Below are positions 44,589 through 53,258 of a stretch of DNA of 64,000 bases, piece by piece. Both the position numbers and the translations under genes were made by a program. The DNA lies in assembly GCA_009773005.1 (NCBI GenBank), contig WOUT01000018.1, forward strand, positions 1 to 64,000. The letters are read 5' to 3'. A model generated the notes under the pieces. It saw only the letters and a list, made by a program, of their open reading frames with translations. It had not been told where the DNA came from and ran no database searches. Origin of the DNA: Chloroflexota bacterium. GTDB lineage: Bacteria > Chloroflexota > Anaerolineae > Anaerolineales > Anaerolineaceae. Within the stretch, counting starts at the first letter, position 1, and the number at the start of each line of letters is the position of its first letter.

Positions 44589-46889
44589 CTACCTCAAATC
44601 TTGATCAAAGGTTGTTGCTGCGACCATAAGCTGACCGAGCGATATTCCACCGTCGTTGGCGGGAATTTGATGATGTATTAAAACTCTAAAACCATTTTCT
44701 TTCAAGGACTGCAGCGTTTTTTGCAACAAAGTAGTATTTTGCCACACCCCGCCGGAGAGTGCAACGGTTTCGATGCCCGTCTCTGTCTTGATAACCTTAC
44801 AGACTGCCAGACACATCTCTGATAATCCATTGTGGAAACGAGACGAAATAACTGATCGTGCTACGCCTGCACGAAGATCATAAATAATCTGGTTGAATAA
44901 TTCGGCTGTATGGATTATGCCGGATTCAATCGGGAGCTGATAAAACCCGACTTCAAATTTATCATAGAGATTTTCCAATTCAATGGCAGCCTGACCTTCA
45001 TAAGTAGCGATCTGCCGGACGCCAATTAAAGATGCGACGGCATCGAATAACCGTCCCATGCTGGTGGTCAACGGGGTGTTGATCCGATTTACGATTTGCG
45101 ACCTGATAACGGATTGTTCTTGCTGTGAAAATGTTTGTACAGGCGGCAAATCGGCAGACCAATCGATACTTGAAGCGAATAGTTGAGCAAGTGCAATTCT
45201 TGCCGGATTTCGTATAGAGGTATCACCGCCAGGCAAGGGCGTCTCAGCCAAGTGAAAACGCCTTTGATAAGAGAAACAGGAACCGATCAAAACTTCACCG
45301 CCCCAGATGTTTCCATCTGTTCCGTAGCCTGTCCCGTCAAAAATTAATCCGATCACACTTTCTTTTAAATAATAATTGTTATCGATCAAACAGGCAGCCA
45401 AATGGGCATGGTGATGTTGAACGTGGAGGAGTGGAATCGATTCTTGGGTTGACCGGGCTATCGCGTATTTGGTAGATAGGTAATCGGGGTGAATATCTGA
45501 AGCAATCAAGCGAGGATTAATACGGAAAAGACGTTGGTAATGGTCGATACTTCTCTCAAACGAGTCCAACGTTTCATAATTTTCAAGATCGCCAATATGA
45601 TGACTCAGGAAGGCGTAATTGGATCTCGAAAGGCAAAAAGTATTCTTCAGTTCCGCTCCGCAGGCTAAAATTTCAGCCATTTCGAAATTAATGAGGATTG
45701 GATTTGGGGCGTAACCCCTGGAACGGCGGATAAAATAAGGTTGATTTTCAAACACACGGATTACCGAATCGTCCACGCGCATGTGGATTGGGCGGTTGTG
45801 CAGCAGGAACCCATCAGCAACTAAGGATAATCGCTGCCGAGCATCATCGTCTTCATAAGCAATCGGTTCATCGCTCATGTTTCCGCTGGTCATGACAAGA
45901 ACTTCCGGGAAGCCTTTTTCTGGTTCAAGCAGTAGTAAGTGAAGTGGTGTGTATGGCAGCATGAACCCGAGGTGATTTTGAGATGGCGCGATGTTCACTG
46001 GCAGACTGCAATCGTCATTTTTTCTGAGTAGAACGATCGGATGTTGAGGCGATTCAAGCTCGCTGGCTTCAGTTTCGTTTATCTGGCAATATTTACGAAT
46101 TACTGATTTATCGAATGCCATTAATGCAAAAGGCCGGTCTGAACGTTTTTTTCGCTCTCTGAGTTGCTGCACTGCGTGTGAATTTTCAGCATTGCAAACA
46201 AGGTGGTATCCACCCAATCCTTTTAATGCGATGATCTTGCCCTGTTTGATATATTCTTTGGCGATTCTCAGAGCTCTTTCATCGCAGAAAATTCCTTCAT
46301 TTTTCGTTTCAAACGAAATTCTGGGGCCGCATTCATGACAGGCAACTGGTTGAGCATGAAATCTTCTATCTAACGGATTATCATATTCGGCTTTACAGGC
46401 TGAGCACAGCGGGAAGCGCGCCATAGTTGTCATCGTCCGGTCATAGGGCGTATCCTTAATGATCGAAAACCGGGGACCACAATTTGTACAATTGATAAAA
46501 GGGTAGCGGTATCTTCTATTTGCGGGATCAAATAATTCCCTCCTGCAATCAGGGCATATACTCATGTCAGGTGAGATTGGAAGGAATTGACCTTGTTCTA
46601 CCTGGCTGGAATTGATCGTGAAATTGTTAATTTGCTTAATCGGGATTGAATCAGCAGTGATTTTGTCTATTCTTGCCAAGGCGGGCGGTTGTTCACGCAA
46701 TTCCTTATAGAATAGGTCAATATCAGGCGTTGAACCGAAAACTTCGATTTCAACACCTTTTGAAGTATTCCATACTGTTCCGGAAAGATGGTGATTGGTT
46801 GCTAATGTAAAAACAAATGGTCTAAATCCAACGCCCTGTACGATCCCGGTAACGCTTATCTTTAGACCTGCAGATTTATTGTTCATCAC
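44589..46889 (-). CDS. hypF: Carbamoyltransferase HypF
   Basis: A 766-residue HypF with the full domain set: acylphosphatase-like N-terminus ('GIVQGVGFRPFVFTLA'), two zinc-finger units ('CPDCRRELFD'...'CTNCGPRF' and 'CSACKAEYD'...'CHECGPRI'), a YrdC-like domain, and a Kae1/HypF C-terminal domain ('HHHAHLAACLID', 'GLIFDGTGYG', 'ALSGGVWQN'). It makes the carbamoyl group that HypE converts to cyanide. Start overlaps the hypB end by four bases. Confidence 0.95.
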   Translation of the reverse strand: MMNNKSAGLKISVTGIVQGVGFRPFVFTLATNHHLSGTVWNTSKGVEIEVFGSTPDIDLFYKELREQPPALARIDKITADSIPIKQINNFTINSSQVEQGQFLPISPDMSICPDCRRELFDPANRRYRYPFINCTNCGPRFSIIKDTPYDRTMTTMARFPLCSACKAEYDNPLDRRFHAQPVACHECGPRISFETKNEGIFCDERALRIAKEYIKQGKIIALKGLGGYHLVCNAENSHAVQQLRERKKRSDRPFALMAFDKSVIRKYCQINETEASELESPQHPIVLLRKNDDCSLPVNIAPSQNHLGFMLPYTPLHLLLLEPEKGFPEVLVMTSGNMSDEPIAYEDDDARQRLSLVADGFLLHNRPIHMRVDDSVIRVFENQPYFIRRSRGYAPNPILINFEMAEILACGAELKNTFCLSRSNYAFLSHHIGDLENYETLDSFERSIDHYQRLFRINPRLIASDIHPDYLSTKYAIARSTQESIPLLHVQHHHAHLAACLIDNNYYLKESVIGLIFDGTGYGTDGNIWGGEVLIGSCFSYQRRFHLAETPLPGGDTSIRNPARIALAQLFASSIDWSADLPPVQTFSQQEQSVIRSQIVNRINTPLTTSMGRLFDAVASLIGVRQIATYEGQAAIELENLYDKFEVGFYQLPIESGIIHTAELFNQIIYDLRAGVARSVISSRFHNGLSEMCLAVCKVIKTETGIETVALSGGVWQNTTLLQKTLQSLKENGFRVLIHHQIPANDGGISLGQLMVAATTFDQDLR

Positions 46890-47557
46890 GAATTCTTAAA
46901 AACTTTAATCTTCTCGATAAGCCAAACGATCCAGGCGTCTATTCCTTCACCTGTTTTGCACGAGACCGGGAAGGTAGCAAGACCTGGGTTTAACATTTCA
47001 ACCCCTTTTCGAAAATAATCCATCTTGAATTCAACATATGGTTGAAGGTCAACTTTATTAATGATTAGTATTTCAAGCCCGCGGTAGATGTTGGGGTATT
47101 TATAAGGTTTATCATCCCCCTCAGGAACACTTGCTATCAGAAGATTGAAATGCGTACCCAAGTCCCATGCAGCTGGGCAGATCAAGTTGCCAACATTCTC
47201 TACAATGACAAGGTCCAATTTATCCATCGGAAGTTGAGCCAATCCATCGCTCATCATGACGGCGTCCAGATGGCAGTTACCGCCTGTGTTGATCTGAACG
47301 GCTGGCATCCCGGCAGAGATGATCTTGTCGGCATCAATCGTCACCGGGGCGGTATCCCCTTCTATAACACCAATTTTAAATTGATTTGACAGTTGCTTGA
47401 TTGTTTCAAGAATAAAGCTGGTCTTTCCTGCGCCGGGTGATGCCATAAGATTGATCGCCAAAACCTTATTATTAGTCAATAGTTGACGATTCTGGACTGC
47501 CATTCTGTCATTGGCACTGAATATTTTTTCAACGACCGGCACCCTAATCGCGCTCAT
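46886..47557 (-). CDS. hypB: Hydrogenase nickel incorporation GTPase HypB
   Basis: A 223-residue SIMIBI GTPase with P-loop 'ASPGAGKTSF', switch 'GDTAPVTIDADKI', zinc/nickel ligands in 'GGNCHLDA', and 'NKVDLQPYV'. It lacks the N-terminal His-rich nickel-storage tail of some homologues. It inserts Ni into the large subunit together with HypA. Overlaps hypA by four bases. Confidence 0.94.
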   Translation of the reverse strand: MSAIRVPVVEKIFSANDRMAVQNRQLLTNNKVLAINLMASPGAGKTSFILETIKQLSNQFKIGVIEGDTAPVTIDADKIISAGMPAVQINTGGNCHLDAVMMSDGLAQLPMDKLDLVIVENVGNLICPAAWDLGTHFNLLIASVPEGDDKPYKYPNIYRGLEILIINKVDLQPYVEFKMDYFRKGVEMLNPGLATFPVSCKTGEGIDAWIVWLIEKIKVFKNS

Positions 47558-47916
47558 CCTTCATTCTCCGATTCCTTTTCGATTTCAATACTGTCCAGGT
47601 AAAATTCCTCACCGCTGAGAATAGTAGTACAGTAACTGCCACAAGCCGGGCAGGGGGTCATTTCTTGATCAATCGTGTATTCTTTGCTGCAATCACCACA
47701 ATGCAGAACTGCAGGCCGGCGGTCGAAGTGCAATGTTGCCCCTTCGCAAATCGAATTCTCGGCAACGAAATCCCAATAGAATTGGACAGAATCATCTACG
47801 ATACTGGAAAGACGGCCGATTACAATATTGATATCGGTAACTTTTTTTGCATTTGCTTGTTCAGCATGGGTAAGAGTGAGCTTTAATAAACTTTCAGTGA
47901 CGGATAGTTCATGCAT
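47554..47916 (-). CDS. hypA: Hydrogenase nickel metallochaperone HypA
   Basis: A 120-residue HypA. The N-terminal 'MHELSV' supplies the nickel ligand His2, and a structural zinc site is formed by 'CGDCSKEYTIDQEMTPCPAC'. It delivers Ni(II) to the hydrogenase large subunit with HypB. First gene of the hypABFCDE cluster, 79 bases downstream of the CRP-like gene. Confidence 0.93.
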   Translation of the reverse strand: MHELSVTESLLKLTLTHAEQANAKKVTDINIVIGRLSSIVDDSVQFYWDFVAENSICEGATLHFDRRPAVLHCGDCSKEYTIDQEMTPCPACGSYCTTILSGEEFYLDSIEIEKESENEG

Positions 47917-47995
47917 GGCGTCAAAATTATACCTTTAACTTGACTATTAACAGAAGCCTAACAATGAATAAACCTTCTTTATGAAAATGCCCGTT

Positions 47996-48484
47996 TTATT
48001 TTGTGACTAATTGCGTTTCTTCAACAATAATATTCATGAATTGAAGACGGGTGGTCAAAAAACTACGGGCAGCAACATTCGCAATACGGCGATAGATAAA
48101 GAAACCGATGTCATGGTCTTCTTCGCATAGCTTAAAAAGCTGTTTACCGTGAATTCTAATCAATTTGCAATGGGTGATAGCGGTCGTGGTTCCAGTACGC
48201 TGCCTGACGACTGGAGTCATTGAAGACCAGCCTAATATGTCCAAGGGACCGAGTCGGGCTGTTTCTAGCTGTCCGCGGGTGGGCACGAATACTTCAACTT
48301 TAATTTCGCCATCCATTAAAACGTAAAGATAATCCAGTTGAGCGCCTTCCTGGATAGGCGTGTCACCTGGGTCAAGTTCGATCACTTCAGCGATCTCGCT
48401 GATCCGCTTTAACTGATCGTTATTAAAATCAAGAAAAAGGGGAATGATCTTCAATGTTTCAATGTTGGCTGAGTCGTTAAACAT
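47996..48484 (-). CDS. Cyclic-nucleotide-binding domain protein without a DNA-binding domain
   Basis: A 162-residue protein made of one cNMP-binding/CRP-type effector fold. It has 'ITDLDPGDTPIQEG'-like 'VIELDPGDTPIQEGAQLDYL', 'VLMDGEIKVEVF', 'LGPLDILGWSSM', and the long C-terminal helix 'GFFIYRRIANVAARSFLTTR'. It ends where a CRP helix-turn-helix would begin, and none is present. The phosphate-binding cassette is not standard, so the ligand may not be cAMP. It lies between the hydrogenase protease and hypA. It may be a redox or metabolite sensor acting by protein contact (inference). Confidence 0.8.
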   Translation of the reverse strand: MFNDSANIETLKIIPLFLDFNNDQLKRISEIAEVIELDPGDTPIQEGAQLDYLYVLMDGEIKVEVFVPTRGQLETARLGPLDILGWSSMTPVVRQRTGTTTAITHCKLIRIHGKQLFKLCEEDHDIGFFIYRRIANVAARSFLTTRLQFMNIIVEETQLVTK

Positions 48485-48705
48485 GTTTAACCTGTCTGAA
48501 CATTTTCCTTTTAATAAGATATCATTATATATTATTACAAGTAAGTGTTTTCCGTCATACTGCTCTTAGAAGCCTGTCATAAAATATGTGATTAAAAGCC
48601 TGAATTATTGTTGGTGTTTTAGATCGCGAAAATTTCATATTCACATTAATTTTCAAAAAGCACACCCCCATTAATAACCTTTTCTCCCCTCTGAAAAATA
48701 TACCC

Positions 48706-49188
48706 TTAAACTTCAGCCATCCATCGCATAATTATATCAGTAGCCTGGCTTGATACTTGAATGGTCTCATCCGAAAGAAATCTGGAGAAACCAAAACTGA
48801 ACCCACGAACCGAGACAAGAATTGTTTCAGGTATCTTTTTGTGAAGTGTTTCAGCGATGGACAAGAGGGAAGACGCTGTAAGGTGGTGCGTAAAAGGTGA
48901 ATTTTGAAACCTGGATTGAACTCGTTCAAAATGGACGTCTTCAGGTACTGCCCCGGTGTGCGCATCAATAAAGCATACACGATCATATTTATTGAGATCA
49001 TAAGCAATTTCAGGGGTGAGTTGAAGCTGAAATACATAATCAACCTGGTTGGTTTCGTCTTGATAATCGATATCCAACTCATCAGAAACAGGTAAATGAT
49101 TCCTGGTCATGATCTCTTTCAGGATATGCCATGCAACCCCGTCATCCTGTCGATCTGCATTCCCATAACCGAAAATTAATGTTCTCAA
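48706..49188 (-). CDS. NiFe hydrogenase maturation protease
   Basis: A 160-residue HycI/HoxW-type endopeptidase with 'IFGYGNADRQDDGVAW' (first nickel-sensing Asp), 'VCFIDAHTGAVPEDV', and 'HHLTASSLLSIAETLH' (conserved His). It removes the C-terminal tail of the large subunit after nickel insertion. It starts at TTG (49188) with an AAGGAA site. The gene lies just downstream of its substrate, separated by a strong hairpin. Confidence 0.9.
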   Translation of the reverse strand: MRTLIFGYGNADRQDDGVAWHILKEIMTRNHLPVSDELDIDYQDETNQVDYVFQLQLTPEIAYDLNKYDRVCFIDAHTGAVPEDVHFERVQSRFQNSPFTHHLTASSLLSIAETLHKKIPETILVSVRGFSFGFSRFLSDETIQVSSQATDIIMRWMAEV

Positions 49189-49205
49189 AGATTCCTTTCT
49201 TTGAA

Positions 49206-49243
49206 AAACGCGATGCTTAGCAATTTATTGCGGCATCGCGTTT
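49206..49243 (-). terminator. Strong hairpin between the hydrogenase large subunit and protease genes
   Basis: AAACGCGATGC and GCATCGCGTTT form an 11-bp stem with an inner GCAA/TTGC pairing in the loop. On the minus strand it is followed by TTTTC. It probably ends most structural-gene transcripts, with readthrough lowering expression of the protease, CRP-like and hyp genes. Confidence 0.75.
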
Positions 49244-49264
49244 GATTGACTTATCCCGCTTGAA

Positions 49265-50692
49265 TTAATCCCGGGTAATCGTTTTAACCAACTGGTCTGA
49301 TGAATCTCTTATCTCAAGGATGATGGGCATTTGACCAACAGCATGTGTTGAGCACGAGAGACATGGGTCGTGGGCGCGGATTGCGGCTTCTACCCGGTTC
49401 AACATACCCTCAGAGACTTCTGGTCCATTGATATATGTTTTTGCGACACTATCTACGGCTTCGCTCATGGCCCAGTTGTTGTGACCGGTCGAAACGATCA
49501 GGTTCACCTTTTCGATTTGTTCATTCTTATTCATCCAGTAATGATGGATCAAAGTTCCGCGGGGCGCTTCAATTACTCCAACTCCATAAGGTTTCGGATT
49601 TCGGCAGGTGTTGAGTATGTCTTTGCTGAGAATATCAGGGTCATCCAATAAAACCTTGACATGTTCAGCCGCATACATGGTCTCGATTAATCGGGCGGTG
49701 TGATAGTGAAGCGTGTTTTCAACAGGTTTGCCATTATTTAATTTCTTGAACTTCTTAAGTTCTTCGTTGGCTAACGGTGTGGCAATATTTTCTGAATTAT
49801 TACACCGACCTAGCGGACCAACGCGATAAACTCCCTGCGGGTACCCCATTTTCTTGTAATATGGGAATTTCAAGTAAGACCAGTTTTCAACATGTTCAGC
49901 TATATAATCGAGGTAATTGCGAGGATCAAATCGCTCAAGTTGTTTGCCGTTTGAATCGATCAACCTTATGTCGCCATCGTAGAGTTCAAGTGCGTTATCG
50001 CGGCTGACCATACCGAAGTACCCGGTCGGGAAGACGGCAAACTTGTTGATATCTTCCATGTTTTGCTCAGCCCAACCTTCCATGATGCTGATGCCGACTT
50101 TGATAGTGGCAATCGCTTCATCATAGCCTGATAAGATTAGGTCACGTTCGTCTTTGGTTAAGGCTTTATTCACTCCACCCGGGATGGCAAAATTGGGATG
50201 AATTCTCCGACCTCCCAAAATGCGGATGATCTCTTGTCCCCATTTGCGCAGATTGACCGCTTTGACTGTCAACTCAGGGTTGGCTTGTAATAAACCAACC
50301 ACATTTCGAATGGCGGGATCGGCGTCAAAGCCAAGCAACAGATCAGGTCCGGCGAGTTCAAAGAAATGCATTCCGTGGCTTTGGACGACCTGACCCATAT
50401 GCATTAATTCTCTCAAGAGAGAGGCAGGGCGGGGTGGAGGAGCGCCGAGCACATCATCTCCAGCTTTAGCTGCCGCAAGATGGTGGCTTACTGGGCAAAT
50501 CCCACAGATACGAGGGGTGATCAAGGGCATTTCAAATACCATGCGGCCTTCACAGAATTTTTCGAAACCACGAAATTCATTGATGTGAAGATAGGCATGA
50601 TCGACTTTACCAGTAGCATTCATGCGGATCGTGACTTTGGCGTGGCCTTCAATACGAGTGACTGGTTCGATTGTAATTTTTTGGGCTACCAT
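49265..50692 (-). CDS. NiFe hydrogenase large subunit (group 3, HydL/HoxH-like)
   Basis: A 475-residue cytosolic large subunit. The N-terminal nickel-binding motif is 'RICGICPVSH' (about residues 62-71) and the C-terminal one is 'DPCLSCSTH', followed by a 25-residue tail that the maturation protease should remove after the His. It holds the Ni-Fe active site for H2 oxidation or evolution. AGGAGG precedes the ATG. The small subunit lies 15 bases upstream, so the pair forms one heterodimer. Confidence 0.95.
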   Translation of the reverse strand: MVAQKITIEPVTRIEGHAKVTIRMNATGKVDHAYLHINEFRGFEKFCEGRMVFEMPLITPRICGICPVSHHLAAAKAGDDVLGAPPPRPASLLRELMHMGQVVQSHGMHFFELAGPDLLLGFDADPAIRNVVGLLQANPELTVKAVNLRKWGQEIIRILGGRRIHPNFAIPGGVNKALTKDERDLILSGYDEAIATIKVGISIMEGWAEQNMEDINKFAVFPTGYFGMVSRDNALELYDGDIRLIDSNGKQLERFDPRNYLDYIAEHVENWSYLKFPYYKKMGYPQGVYRVGPLGRCNNSENIATPLANEELKKFKKLNNGKPVENTLHYHTARLIETMYAAEHVKVLLDDPDILSKDILNTCRNPKPYGVGVIEAPRGTLIHHYWMNKNEQIEKVNLIVSTGHNNWAMSEAVDSVAKTYINGPEVSEGMLNRVEAAIRAHDPCLSCSTHAVGQMPIILEIRDSSDQLVKTITRD

Positions 50693-50707
50693 TCAATACC
50701 TCCTAAG

Positions 50708-51250
50708 CTAATTCCAAGCCAGCTTATCACCCTTCAAATCTGGCATGCGACCTTGACCAAGCTCGCTCAAAACATAAAAGATCGTATCAGCATCCGGGGG
50801 GCAGCCAGGCACAAAAACATCAACTGGAACCACATCCTGCAATGCACGGACCTTGGTAGGGACACAAAGTTCTGGATCGTTCGGAATTTTACCGCTTTCA
50901 TCCGTGCTTTCAGTTTCGATATAAGCCCGGCGTAAAGATTCTTCGATCGTGAAGAAGTTTCTCATGGCCGGAACGCCACCAAATACAGCACAGTCTCCGA
51001 GAGCTACCAATATTTTACAGTGTGAGCGCATTCGAAGTGCAACTTCCTCATTGGAAGAATTGTTGATTCCTCCTTCCAAGATTCCAACATCTACGCCAGA
51101 TTCGTCCGGGTGTTTGAAATCAGTGATCGGCGTTGAACGTAAGTCAACCAGCGCCACAACTTGTGCAATTCGTTCGTCCATATCCAATAAAGACATGTGG
51201 CAGCCAGAGCATCCTGCCAACCAATCTGATGAGACTTTAGGTTTAGCCAT
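50708..51250 (-). CDS. NiFe hydrogenase small subunit (HydS/HoxY-like)
   Basis: A 180-residue small subunit, short as in group 3 enzymes. It has 'WLAGCSGCHMSLLDMDE' near the N-terminus, 'LVALGDCAVFGGVPAMRN', and 'VFVPGCPPDADTI': the ligands of one proximal [4Fe-4S] cluster. No Tat signal, so it stays in the cytosol. The start at 51250 is supported by GAGGAGAG. The cluster passes electrons between the NiFe site and the NuoG-like subunit encoded upstream. Confidence 0.94.
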   Translation of the reverse strand: MAKPKVSSDWLAGCSGCHMSLLDMDERIAQVVALVDLRSTPITDFKHPDESGVDVGILEGGINNSSNEEVALRMRSHCKILVALGDCAVFGGVPAMRNFFTIEESLRRAYIETESTDESGKIPNDPELCVPTKVRALQDVVPVDVFVPGCPPDADTIFYVLSELGQGRMPDLKGDKLAWN

Positions 51251-51271
51251 AATCTCTCCTCGTTTTATCAA

Positions 51272-53224
51272 TTATTTAGAAATTTCAACAACAGAAACGC
51301 GCTTGTGCAATTCTTTCGTCCAATCACCTGCCAGTTTGACACCAAGTTTATCGGCGAGTGCATTCATAGTTTGGACTGTTGACCAGGCTCCTTCAGCGGG
51401 CTTGATGGCTTGTTTTGCTTCCTGTAACTTGCCTTCCAGACTGAGGTAATGCCCATCCTGTTCCAACCAATTCGTGGAGGGTAAGACGACATCAGCCACA
51501 CTAGTAAGGGCAGAAGAGTAGGTGGCAAGGACAACCTTGAACGGAACTTTTTCAAATTCCTTTACGGTTTTTTGTGAGGCTTCATCGTCACCAACTGCGA
51601 AGAAGACAGCTTTGTGTCCATTGACCTTTAAAGCCTTGTCAAGATGGAGCTGTGATGCAGCCAGGCTGTTGGCTTCGCCTTTTACACTGATCAATTTTGC
51701 ATTGACAACATCAGCGAGTTCTTTTAGAGTGACGAGTTCTGAACCAGACTCATAGACGATCACCGGATTTTCAGCAGAAGTCAAAACGTAGGCAGCGTCC
51801 AGGTAATCATCGGTTATAAGACCGGTTGATGCTGCGAGGGAATCAAGATCGGTTGCCTTGATTGGGGTCATTGCCTTGGCAAGACCAAGTTTGACCACAG
51901 CAGCCATAATCGCCTTGAGAGGATCTGTTTTTGTTCCCTTGCTTGCCTTAATAACCTTGTTGGCCAATCTTGCCAGACCGTTTTCCTGGTTGTCTACAAT
52001 CAGCAAATTTGTACCCGAAGCCAGTTTTCTTTTGATAAAGAACCCGGTTACCTGATGGTGCTTGACGAGGTCTGCACCAAAAACCATGACAGCGCCGGCC
52101 GACTGCAGATCTTTTAAGCTACCTTCAAACTCTTTATTCAGGGAATCAGCAAAAACTGCAGAATCGGCTGTAAAAGCGCCTTCTTCTGTGGTGGTTACCA
52201 TTTCACTGCCCAGTTTATCGGCAAAGAGTTGTTTAAAGTTGTAGATAGCTTCAACTGGTTGTCTGGTGGAAATAAGGGCGGCGACGCCATCGCTGCTCTT
52301 GCCAGCTATCGGCTTTAGTTGGGCGGTAATCGTATTAAGTGCTTCGTCCCAGGTGGCGGCCTTCAATGTGCCGTTCTTACGGACTAAGGGCGTAGCAATC
52401 CGTTCGCATTTTTCTTTCATAGGATTAAAGCGGCCAACTTCACAGATGACGCCTTCGTTCATTTCGGCTTCCCAATCCCCTTCAATGCGGACGAGACTAT
52501 TATCACGGGTAAGGACATTAACCTTGCAGCCGACAGAACAACCCACGCAAACGGTATTGGTGATATCAACCTGAGTTTCACGACCGCGATAGGCGCTCCA
52601 GCGGTCAATCACAGCACCAGTCGGGCATACTTGAACGCATGAACCGCAGGAAACACAAGTGCTTTCACCAAGTGGAACCCCGGTATCTGCAACCAGAATA
52701 CTTTTCGCGCCGCGTTCTTCAAAACCCAGGGTATAGTTGCCAATCAATTCGCCGCAGGCTCTTACGCATCGCCGGCAGAGGATACAACGGTTGTTCTCAA
52801 GTATGATATACGGATGCGAAGCATCCATGGGGTAAGGTTGATAATTTGGCTGTAATGGCCAGTGGGTCATGCCTTCGGCATAGGCTGCATTTTGCAACTC
52901 GCAATCACCGCCGCTGACCTGGCAATACGGGCAAAAGTGGTTTCGTTCACTGAAGATCAATGTAAGGACGAATTTGCGCGCATCCAATACTTTTTTCGTA
53001 TCAGTTTTGATAACCATGTTATTGTTCACAGGCAGCGTGCAGGATGGCTGTAGGGTTCTTGCCCCTTCAACCTCAACCAAACACATCCGGCATCCACCGT
53101 ATGGAGTCAGGTGTGGGTGATCGCACAAGGTTGGAATATCGATTCCGGCTGCTTGCGCAGCTCGTAATACAGTTGTCCCATCAGGGACTTCCAGTGTATT
53201 ACCGTTGATAGTAATGGTCGCCAT
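51272..53224 (-). CDS. NuoG/HydA-like iron-sulfur subunit of the hydrogenase
   Basis: A 650-residue Fe-S protein. Residues 1-215 are HoxU/NuoG-like: a [2Fe-2S] domain (Cys34, 45, 48, 62), a His-Cys3 site (His96, Cys98, 101, 108) and two [4Fe-4S] sites (Cys147/150/153/157; Cys190/193/196/200). A further Cys set (226, 229, 233, 261) opens a molybdopterin-oxidoreductase-like domain (about 260-645) with no sign of Mo-cofactor use. It has none of the H-cluster motifs of FeFe hydrogenase. It should relay electrons between the NuoF/NuoE modules and the NiFe heterodimer. Confidence 0.9.
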   Translation of the reverse strand: MATITINGNTLEVPDGTTVLRAAQAAGIDIPTLCDHPHLTPYGGCRMCLVEVEGARTLQPSCTLPVNNNMVIKTDTKKVLDARKFVLTLIFSERNHFCPYCQVSGGDCELQNAAYAEGMTHWPLQPNYQPYPMDASHPYIILENNRCILCRRCVRACGELIGNYTLGFEERGAKSILVADTGVPLGESTCVSCGSCVQVCPTGAVIDRWSAYRGRETQVDITNTVCVGCSVGCKVNVLTRDNSLVRIEGDWEAEMNEGVICEVGRFNPMKEKCERIATPLVRKNGTLKAATWDEALNTITAQLKPIAGKSSDGVAALISTRQPVEAIYNFKQLFADKLGSEMVTTTEEGAFTADSAVFADSLNKEFEGSLKDLQSAGAVMVFGADLVKHHQVTGFFIKRKLASGTNLLIVDNQENGLARLANKVIKASKGTKTDPLKAIMAAVVKLGLAKAMTPIKATDLDSLAASTGLITDDYLDAAYVLTSAENPVIVYESGSELVTLKELADVVNAKLISVKGEANSLAASQLHLDKALKVNGHKAVFFAVGDDEASQKTVKEFEKVPFKVVLATYSSALTSVADVVLPSTNWLEQDGHYLSLEGKLQEAKQAIKPAEGAWSTVQTMNALADKLGVKLAGDWTKELHKRVSVVEISK

Positions 53225-53258
53225 TATTAATTCTCTCCTATCAAAGAATGGAAAATAT

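Noticed and set aside
51272-53224. Possible FeFe hydrogenase catalytic subunit, expected from the surrounding accessory genes
   Set aside because: The protein has NuoG-like Fe-S sites and a molybdopterin-oxidoreductase-like domain but none of the H-cluster cysteine motifs. The catalytic subunits here are the NiFe large and small proteins.
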